The notes beneath the pieces were generated by a model, which was not told the DNA's origin, ran no database searches, and saw only the letters and a list, made by a program, of their open reading frames with translations. A DNA stretch of 13,617 bases from Acanthamoeba castellanii str. Neff (taxonomy: Eukaryota > Discosea > Longamoebia > Acanthamoebidae). Below, one piece after another: positions 7,245 through 13,617 of the stretch (position 1 is the first letter of the stretch; every line of letters starts with the position of its first letter). Where the stretch lies: the NCBI RefSeq assembly GCF_000313135.1, contig NW_004457337.1, forward strand, positions 6,915 through 20,531, in the 5' to 3' direction. Both the position numbers and the translations under genes were made by a program.

Positions 7245-10200
7245 TTAGTTGGCGCTCTTAGGCGGGTTTTGGATCTTCTTGGGAGTGGCGGCGGGCTTCT
7301 TGGCGGCGGGCTTCTTCTCGACCTTCTTCTTCTCGCCGGCGAAGGTGAAGACCGGCTTGAGCGGGACGGCGGTGGCCTTCTTGTTGTCGTGGTCGGGGGC
7401 GTCGGCGTCCGAGGCCGAATAAATAGTGAGGGCGGCGAGGCCGAGCTTCTCGCGCAAGAACTCCTGGTTGCTGTGGAGGAGGGCCAACTGGTCGAAGGAC
7501 GCGGCGAGATTGAAGGCGGCGACTCCTTCGGCCTTGATGCGGTTGGGCATGTCGGCGACGAGGTTCATGACCTTCTTGGTGTCGGGCTTGAGCGAGGGGT
7601 CCTCCTTGAGGGCGTCGGAGATCTTCTTCTTGAAGTCGGGCTCGAACTCGCCGGTGGCTGAGTCGAAGAGCGGGAGGAGGGCCTTGATGGCCTTCCGGTG
7701 CCACGAGGGGAACTCATCGCTCACGTAGACGTAGCCGTTGGCCGTGTCCACGAACTGCTCCCGTGTGCTCTGGATCCGGATGCAAAAGGTGTGGAGCGCC
7801 TGCTGCAGGAAGTCGTTTTGGGCCAGGAGCGCCTCGTCGACGGGGCCCGACGCGGGCCAGGAGGCCTGGCGCACGGAGCCCGCGCGGTGGAGGAGCTTGG
7901 TCCAGATGTAGTCGCAGTAGTGCGGGCAGATGGGCGCGAGCAGGATGGTCTGCACCTCGATGAACCGCTCCACGAGCTTCCGGTTCATTCGCTTCTCGGC
8001 CAGGCGGTAGTTGTCCCTCGCCGATTGCAAGTTCCAGAAGCCCGTGAGGAGGGCCTCCCTGAACTTCATGCGCTCGTAGTTGCCATCGGTCAGGGTGATG
8101 GCGCGGTTGATCTCGCTCTGGAAGACCAGGTCGAAGAAGGTCGTGGGCTCGCCCTCCCGGAGGGTGCCCAAGCCGGCAATGGTCTCCTTGATCCACTCGA
8201 CCTGCGTGTAGAGGCGGAGCACGCAGGTGTCCACCGTCTCGTCGAGGAAGTTGGCGTCCTCTGTAGTGTCGCCCGAATCGGCGAGGGCGAATCGCATGCC
8301 GTCCACGGAGTACTTCTTTATCGCATCGCGCAAGGTGAGGAAGTTGCCCGTCGACTTGGCCATCTTCTCGCCGTTGAGGAGCATGTGGCCGTTGACGCGC
8401 ACGCTCCGCGGGCATTGCTCCTTGGGGAAGAAGGCGGCGTGGTTGTAGAGGAAGAACGTAAAGTGGTTGAACAGATCCTTGCCTGACACGCGGAGATCCA
8501 ATGGATACCTGCCCACATAGAAAACCACCCTCCGGTGGTGAGCGGAACGGCACCGGAGAATCGCTAAGGTCGGTGGTGGTGGTGGTGGTGGTGGTGGTGG
8601 TGGTGGGTGAGGAATACTGACATACCAGTACTCGAACTCTCGGCGGAGAGCCTTGAGGGTCTCGACGGGGATTGTGGTCTCGGCGGGGAGGTCGCCGCGG
8701 GCAAACATGTAGTCCCACACCTGGTTGGTGAGCTGCTCGGGCTTGACGCCAGCCGGACCGGTGACGGAGCCGTCGAGGCTGCCGGCCTGGAGCAAGTGGG
8801 CGACGGCGTAGTAGGCCATGTAGATCGTAGAATCGGAGAGCGACTCAATGAGGTACTGGGTGTCCCACGGGAGCTTCGTGCCCAAGCCGTAGCTGCGCGA
8901 GCACGCCCACTCCTTCAACCAATCGAGAGTCTTCTCCAACTGATGCCGCGTCTCAGTACCGTAGGTCTCCATGTCCTTCAAGACGGCCTCCACCTGAACA
9001 AGACGGATGTTAGACGCGAGTGAGCAGAAGACAGCCAGCAGAAGGGCGGAGAGAGGTGGAGGGTGGAGGGTACCTGGGCACGCCACTCGGGCTCACCGTA
9101 GGCGATGTACCACTGATCGGTGAGGGCGCACACGCACTTGTCACCTGAACGCGAAATGACGGTCTCGGCGGGCTCGCTGTACACGACGGCCAAACCTGCG
9201 TCGATCAACTCCTTCTTGATGAGAGGCTTCGCGTCCTGCACCTTCCTGCAGAACGCCAACGGGACCGAGAGATATGGTATCATCCGAATGAGCCACAGGG
9301 CACCACCATATTGAAAAAACGACTGTTTCAACCGGACGGGAGAGAATGTACATTCCGGCGTGAGGTCCAACCTTCATGACGCCATCGTAGAAGCCCTTCA
9401 AGTAGACGCGGTCCTTGGCGATGGTGAGCTTGTCCTTGTCGTTCTGGCTGGCGATCTTGAGCTCATTGTAAAGCGTCACGGCGGCAGTGTCGCCATACTC
9501 GGGGATGTCGATGATGGGAACCACCTCGAAGGGGAGCACCATCTCGTCGGTGACGTTGTACTTGGCCCTGAAGGGCGCCTTGTTCTTGAGGTCCATGAGG
9601 GCGGCATAATCGTCGGGCGCATCGCTGGGCACGCTGGTCACCACGCCGGTGCCCTTATCGAGCGAGACGGAGAGCATGGGGAGCACGTAGATGGCCTCGT
9701 ACTTGGCAAGAGGAGCCTTGAGGCGGAGACCGATAAGGTCCTGGCCGGTAAGCTCTACCAAGCGCACAGGCTTGCCGAACTCCTTGGAGTGGCCCTGGAA
9801 GCTGAGGTCTGCGGTTGTGAACGAATACATGGGCGGGTTCACACAGGTCACACGCGGGTCATCACACAGACGTGGACGCGCAAAGTGATGGTCGTACTCT
9901 TGGCGGCCTGTTCTCCGCAGATGAAGACATCAGTGTCGTTGATCTCGTAGGCGCCGTAGGTACCGGTGGGGAGAACGTAGCAGTTGGTCTGACCGTACAT
10001 GGTCTCCGGCCTCAAGGTGGCGGGCACGAGGTAGACCTTCTTGCCCTCCAACACTTGCATCTTCTCGGGAAGAGGGCCGAGCACCTCCTGCTTGATGAGA
10101 GTGTACTCCTGCGGCAGCACTCCCTCTCCCTTCGAGCGATCGTGGTCCGCGCAAGGCTGTCCGTCCAACGGGGAGTAGATCGAGCATCGCTTGCCGAACC

Positions 10201-11170
10201 GGACCTTGCCCTGGGCCTTGAGGGTCTCGAACTGCCAGCGGACGAACGAGTCGTAGTAGGGGTTGACGTCGGTGGTGATGAACGAGCGACGCCAGTCGAC
10301 GCAGGCGCCCATGTCCTTGAGGTCCTCCATGGCGTAAGGAGGGAAGTAGTAAAGCCAGTGCTGGGCATCGGCGAACTTGGGAATCTCGCTCTCAGGCACT
10401 CCCATCTCTTCCATGATCTCCCACTGGTACTTGTCCCTTCCGCTGCCCTTGGCCTTGGCCTTGGACTGTTGAGGTGTGAAGACGAGAATGACATTGATGA
10501 GACAGAGAGACCACACTCAAGGACGCGCCGCTTTGGGGATGAAGGACTTAGCGCTACCTTGTTAGAATGGAAAGCGGTGGGCTCGGCCTTCTTCTTCTTC
10601 TTCTTCTCGGGAACGGGCTCAGCGGCAGTGGTCTCGCCTGCACGGAAAGCCACACGAAAACGAATAAACAATTTAACAATTAATCAAACACGCGTGTGTG
10701 TGTGTGTGTGTGTGGGCGGGCAGATACACACCGACAGCCACCGCGGGGAACTTGGGTGGGCATCCGAACTGCTCGATCTCACGCTTGATCTTGTCGGCAC
10801 AAGCCTTGATGGGCATACCTGTGCAATGGAACCCGAAGGGGAAGAGGACCCTCTTGCCCTTGAGCCTCTGATAGCCGGCGGCGAACTCGGCCTTGGACAA
10901 CGTGAAGGTGTGGCCCAGGTGAAGGTGGCCGTTCATGTAAGGGTACGGGAACGTGACCATATACTTGGGCTGATCCGCCTCGCCCTCCTTGGGGGCATCC
11001 GTCTCCCATAGCTTCGTCTCTTCCCAATCCTTGGCAATCTCCTTCTCGATCGAAATCAAAAAATCGCGCTTCGCATAGGACATGGGCTCCCTCCTCTTCG
11101 TGGGGGGCGCAGCCTCGCCCGCTACTTCCTGAGGTTGCACCGGCGTGGTCTCCTGCGATGAGGCCTCCAT
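7245..11170 (-). CDS. LARS1: Cytosolic leucyl-tRNA synthetase (eukaryotic type), seven exons
   Basis: The enzyme charges tRNA-Leu with leucine in the cytosol using ATP. Minus-strand exons: 11170-10732, 10637-10558, 10465-9898, 9808-9352, 9245-9074, 8993-8626 and 8508-7245. All six introns (80-117 nt) are GT-AG and phases match, giving 1,116 codons and 1,115 residues, normal for the family. Visible landmarks in order: class I HIGH motif as HLGH in [12 protein letters not shown]; a Lys-rich insertion coded by exon 2; [11 protein letters not shown]; the CP1 editing domain with threonine-rich [13 protein letters not shown] and the aspartate motif [47 protein letters not shown]; and the KMSKS loop as KMAKS in [12 protein letters not shown]. 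Editing therefore looks intact. The C-terminus is a Lys/Ala/Pro-rich tail. I chose the ATG at 11170 (context AAAAGATGG); the frame extends 43 codons upstream with three more ATGs (11299, 11266, 11200), which could give a longer form. This is a host housekeeping gene, not a viral copy, judging by its introns. Confidence 0.96.
8572..8606 (+). repeat. (GGT)n microsatellite in intron 6 of the leucyl-tRNA synthetase
   Basis: About 35 nt of perfect GGT repeats (CCA repeats in the transcript) lie shortly after the GTATGT donor of the intron 8625-8509. If read through they would code for polyproline. Confidence 0.92.
10694..10714 (+). repeat. (GT)n microsatellite in intron 1 of the leucyl-tRNA synthetase
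   Basis: Twenty-one nt of alternating GT lie within the intron 10731-10638, so the transcript carries a CA repeat close to the 5' splice site. Confidence 0.9.
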
Positions 11171-11302
11171 CTTTTGTTTAAGAGAGCGAGATGCACGCAT
11201 GTGCTTTTTGTTTTGCCAAGACAAGCCGCAGCGAATCAAACCCCAGAAAAAACCAAGAGGACACATCCATCGTGGGTCTTGTCGGGCGATCGCTCCCACA
11301 CG
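11171..11302 (-). promoter_or_regulatory. Promoter and 5' leader region of the leucyl-tRNA synthetase gene
   Basis: CpG-containing sequence continues only to 11301-11302 upstream of the ATG at 11170 and then stops abruptly. The segment should hold the transcription start. No TATA box is evident. Near-start sequence is A-rich (CTTAAACAAAAG before ATGG). Confidence 0.4.
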
Positions 11303-11570
11303 TCAGCACAATTTTGTTGCAGCTTTGAAATGTTTGGCTGAGTGTGAAATGTTGCCAAATGTGTTTCAAAATTTGAAGGTGACCTTGGAAAAATTGCAGA
11401 GAATGTTGGGGGAGGTGAGAAAGAAGAGAGAACAGAGAGGGAGGGGGGCAACATTGTGTTCCTTGTGTATTGCTCATCTAAGAGCAACAGATTGTGGATG
11501 CAATGCTTGGATTCTATAGGTGTGTCTTGTGTTTGCATTCATTGCCCTCTTGTTGACATGGTGGTTGTGT

Positions 11571-11693
11571 GTCAAAATCAAGTACATTTACAGCATTGAT
11601 CAATTGGGAACATGAGTTGTGGCATTGAGCAAGGGGGGCACCATAACATTCATTGAGGGGGTCTCTGTGGCAAGAATGTCAGTTGGGCTTACA
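11571..11693 (+). pseudogene. Coding trace with an in-frame TGA, unknown domain
   Basis: The frame reads VKIKYIYSIDQLGT, TGA (11613-11615), then VVALSKGGTITFIEGVSVAR and MSVGLTG. Alternating hydrophobic residues and well-placed glycines look like a beta-rich protein domain and continue across the stop without a frame change. The TGA would be CGA (Arg) before deamination. It lies just upstream of, and in a different frame from, the Arg/Ser/His-rich trace at 11723. The family is not recognised. Confidence 0.35.
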
Positions 11694-11722
11694 GGTGCCA
11701 TCTCCACAACCCCTACTAAGAA

Positions 11723-11968
11723 CCATCACACAAGAGAAAGCATTGAGATCATGAGGATACCAACACCCACACCCACAGACACAGCAGACCCCACAACAAC
11801 CACCACAAGCACAGCCATGGATCACAACACAAGCACCACAATAGCAGGAGCCAGAGCAGGAGTCAGAGCAGGGACAGAAGCCACAACTCTGACAGTGACC
11901 AATTGCCTGACCTTGGGTCACTTTCCCCTTTCCACTCTGGTTCTGATGTGGATAGGAGTGAATACTAA
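11723..11968 (+). pseudogene. Trace of an Arg/Ser- and His-rich C-terminal tail
   Basis: In this frame the sequence reads PSHKRKH, TGA (11744-11746), DHEDTNTHTHRHSRPHNNHH, then after a few residues HNSRSQSRSQSRDRSHNSDS, ending at TAA 11966-11968. Repeated RS dipeptides followed by an acidic/Ser end resemble the RS tails of splicing-related and other nuclear proteins. The single TGA is what a mutated CGA (Arg) would leave, which suits the basic context. The other two plus frames give Thr/Pro-rich or Gln/Pro-rich products, so compositional bias could fake this; I favour the RS frame because it alternates residue types and ends cleanly. Two overlapping AATAAA signals follow about 120 nt later. 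Confidence 0.38.
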
Positions 11969-12084
11969 ACTCTGTCTTTCCAATCTTTCCAACTTTTAAG
12001 ATAAACTCCTTTGTTCACTTCCCAATTCATCAAAAAAAAGCTTCCTCCACTAGGTGTGTGCTCAATGACAATCACCACCATGCC

Positions 12085-12095
12085 AATAAAATAAA
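12085..12095 (+). terminator. Overlapping polyadenylation signals downstream of the RS-rich trace
   Basis: AATAAA occurs at 12085-12090 and 12090-12095, about 117 nt after the TAA at 11968. Confidence 0.35.
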
Positions 12096-12563
12096 GAACA
12101 CTGGCTACCCCAGTAATCCTCACATTATGCCAACCACACCAAACTAATTTGACTTTGACTGCTGGCCCTGTTACAGTATCATATCTCTCATTATGATGGA
12201 ATTTTGATCTGCCATATCTCAAGATGCATCCAATTTTGTCATGTTATTGTTAAAGTAAAACCATTTTTGTGTTATCAAAACCATTTTTATGAGCTTAAAC
12301 TCACAAACAAAATCACTTTTCAAAATGACTGGACCTCTCATTTCAAATGACCACAAGTTTCTTGTGCAGGAACAATCCACACATCTCCCAGCTGCACACA
12401 TGCTTGTGGGCTGTGACAGGCTGTAAACCCTTTTGGAACAGCAGCACTTGGTGCCTGGATGGCGCTGCTGCTGTTGTTCCTGATAAAAAATAAACAATGG
12501 ATCTTGGATCCTGCCTTGTGACCTTCCTAATTTCCCTTCCCTCTTGGTTGATTTTATACTCAC

Positions 12564-12880
12564 TTTGAGTGCGCCCTCATCCTTGCCTGGGCCACCAAGA
12601 CCAACCTCTTATCACACAAGCCCACCACCATGGAACACTTTGATGCTGTTAAAATGTACAAGTGTGAGTGATGCAAGTGTTGGGTTACCAACTTTGGTGG
12701 TGCAATGACTGGAGTGCTGTTGACCCTGGCCACTGTTACAGCCTGACTGGGCTCTGCCTGTGGTGTAACAAGAGCCTCTACTCACCATCCACTGATGATT
12801 GGGATGACTTTATTGTGCACCCAGCCCCCAATGCCATCCTCCTTTTCAAGACTTCAGATCCCAGCAAACACCAGCACTGA
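12564..12880 (+). pseudogene. Broken gene segment with a cysteine/histidine zinc-binding-like pattern
   Basis: The frame reads FECALILAWATKTNLLSHKP then TTMEHFDAVKMYKCE, TGA (12669-12671), CKCWVTNFGG. After a frame change near 12690-12710 it continues DWSAVDPGHCYSLTGLCLWC, then NKSLYSPSTDDWDDFIV and a stop at 12878-12880. The pattern C-x2-C-x-C ... H-C ... C-x2-C suggests a zinc-binding module of two knuckles. The TGA fits a lost CGA. The lesions and almost complete lack of CpG suggest a dead or silenced copy. The family is not recognised. Confidence 0.35.
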
Positions 12881-12964
12881 CAGCTGGGACTGATTTTGAG
12901 AGTAAGTGATATATTTCATTGTGTACATGTACATGACAAAAAAAGGGCATGGGTGAATGAAAAC

Positions 12965-13308
12965 CTGTGCAGGGGTGCTAGGAGCTGATGCTGTGGAAGA
13001 GTGGGGTGAAGGTTGAGAAGAAGTTGAGGTACTGGATGAGGTGAGTTGATGCACCACAGTCTGGGCTGCTGAAATCCAGGATGTGATGGTGGATGGGTTG
13101 GAGTGAATGAGGATGCTGTTGATAGCACTTGTGATGATGTTGGTCTTGGTTTTGTTTGGTTGTGCAGAAGCTCTGTTGATGTGGTAGCTGAAGTTGAGAT
13201 GGAAGCAGGCATGAAGTGGAGTAGCATGAAGTGGAGTGTAGTTGAGAATGCTTCATGCTTTGGTGCTGGAGGTGTAGGCAGTGAGGACAAGCTGATAGAA
13301 GACATGAC
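12965..13308 (-). pseudogene. Putative second exon of the right-edge gene, Ser-rich, with an in-frame TGA
   Basis: If the intron 13358-13309 (GT-AG, 50 nt) is removed, the frame of the upstream exon continues SHVFYQLVLTAYTSSTKA, TGA (13255-13253), then SILNYTPLHATPLHAC and later ITSAINSILIHSNPSTITSW. It ends in a Ser/Thr/Pro-rich stretch up to a possible GT donor at 12964. The TGA again fits a mutated CGA. A competing frame (ATG 13305, 129 codons, Ser/Pro-rich) is open over the same DNA, so the assignment is uncertain. A minus-strand AATAAA lies at 12814-12809. Confidence 0.28.
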
Positions 13309-13358
13309 CTATTGTTGGTAGGAAATGTGCCACCAAGTTACATGAACAAAATACATAC

Positions 13359-13532
13359 TCAGTTGATGCACTTGAGGAGCAATGTGGACCCACTTTGGGT
13401 TCCACCTCTTGATGAGGGAGGGCTTCTTGTAGGCCATGAGCTTGGGAATCTTGGTGATGTCCTGGACCAGCAGTGACTCTGGATTGAAGGTATAGGACTT
13501 GTTTGCTTGACTGATGAAGATGGTGTAGAGGC
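13359..13532 (-). CDS. Internal exon of an unidentified gene that continues beyond the right edge
   Basis: The segment is flanked by ACAG on the 5' side and a consensus GTATGT donor on the 3' side. It is exactly 174 nt, 58 codons, phase 1 at both ends. It encodes LYTIFISQANKSYTFNPESL, then LVQDITKIPKLMAYKKPSLI and KRWNPKWVHIAPQVHQL, a sequence with normal amino-acid balance and no stop. The exon holds no CpG at all. I do not recognise the family. It may be a live gene whose body is methylated or the best-preserved part of a dead one; the next putative exon carries a stop. Confidence 0.42.
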   Translation of the reverse strand, partial: ASTPSSSVKQTSPIPSIQSHCWSRTSPRFPSSWPTRSPPSSRGGTQSGSTLLLKCIN

Positions 13533-13617
13533 CTGTATGAGTATTGTGTATGTGTATGTGATGAGTTGTCAGCATATTTCTAAAAAGGAGTAAGCTGTGG
13601 AAGGGGTAATGAAGAGC

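Larger units (their letters stand above)
11303..13617. other. CpG-free block with broken gene traces on both strands
   Basis: By eye only two CpG dinucleotides (12463 and 12572) occur in 2,315 nt, while C and G themselves are not rare. The stretch holds four coding-like traces listed separately (11571-11693, 11723-11968, 12564-12880, 12965-13532). The parts 11303-11570 and 12096-12563 show no convincing gene, although minus-strand frames of 85 and 114 codons (12222-11965, 12563-12219) are open. CpG methylation and deamination over a long period is the simplest explanation. Confidence 0.75.

Noticed and set aside
7698..8486. 262-codon plus-strand ORF
   Set aside because: It is exactly antisense to the last exon of the leucyl-tRNA synthetase; the product is Glu/Gly/Val-rich, a typical mirror of GC-rich codons.
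7714..8718. 334-codon minus-strand ORF in another frame of the synthetase
   Set aside because: Arg/Pro/His-rich shadow frame; the conserved motifs lie in the other frame.
9074..9351. Suspicion that the synthetase exon 4/5 junction needs a non-canonical splice site
   Set aside because: On re-reading the bases (CTGCAG followed by GAAGG), a normal GT-AG intron 9351-9246 gives a perfect phase match.
9872..11011. 379-codon plus-strand ORF
   Set aside because: Antisense to exons 1-3 of the synthetase and running through its introns and a GT repeat; no domain.
11679..11921. Very cysteine-rich 80-codon minus-strand ORF, metallothionein-like
   Set aside because: It is the reverse complement of the Ser/His/Arg-rich trace; TGT/TGC codons arise from the CA-rich opposite strand. 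Position pattern shows no regular CxC repeats with a clean start.
1..13617. CRISPR arrays, bacterial operons, insertion sequences, rRNA genes
   Set aside because: No regularly spaced repeats, terminal inverted repeats, transposase motifs or rRNA-like sequence were seen; intron-bearing genes show a nuclear eukaryotic genome.

Overview
The window looks like nuclear DNA of a free-living amoeba-type protist, most likely an Acanthamoeba-like amoebozoan. The evidence is GC-rich coding DNA, many short GT-AG introns (mostly 70-117 nt), an eukaryotic-type cytosolic leucyl-tRNA synthetase with six introns, small secreted proteins, and F-box/ankyrin relics of a kind common in such amoebae and their giant viruses. 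The organism is an inference; no marker sequence fixes it.

Layout, left to right. 9-946 (+): 3' part of a serine beta-lactamase-like gene whose last part has two frame breaks. 1136-1822: GC-rich DNA with no convincing gene and a few telomere-like CCCTAA motifs. 1823-2322 (-): broken F-box plus ankyrin-repeat gene. 2567-3007 (-) and 3467-4950 (+): a divergent pair that both encode secreted proteins, a small 8-cysteine protein and a 403-residue four-exon protein, sharing a 459-bp intergenic region. 5159-6497: a strongly CpG-depleted block with decayed coding traces. 6521-6727 (+): a 68-residue small gene. 6807-7157 (+): a short ankyrin-like ORF. 7245-11170 (-): the leucyl-tRNA synthetase, 7 exons, 1,115 residues, the only gene here whose function is certain. 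11303-13617: a second CpG-depleted block holding several broken or partial gene traces on both strands.

The most striking property is not one gene but the base composition. Blocks nearly free of CpG (2 CpG in 11303-13617, 5 in 5159-6497, 1 in 565-1105, counted by eye) alternate sharply with CpG-normal blocks holding the intact genes. Inside the depleted blocks, otherwise open reading frames are interrupted by TGA codons, the product expected when a methylated CGA codon deaminates. I infer long-term CpG methylation and decay of silenced DNA, with the leucyl-tRNA synthetase and its promoter protected. The boundary lies about 130 bp upstream of its start codon. Whether the silenced blocks are host paralogues, transposons or endogenised giant-virus DNA cannot be settled from sequence alone.
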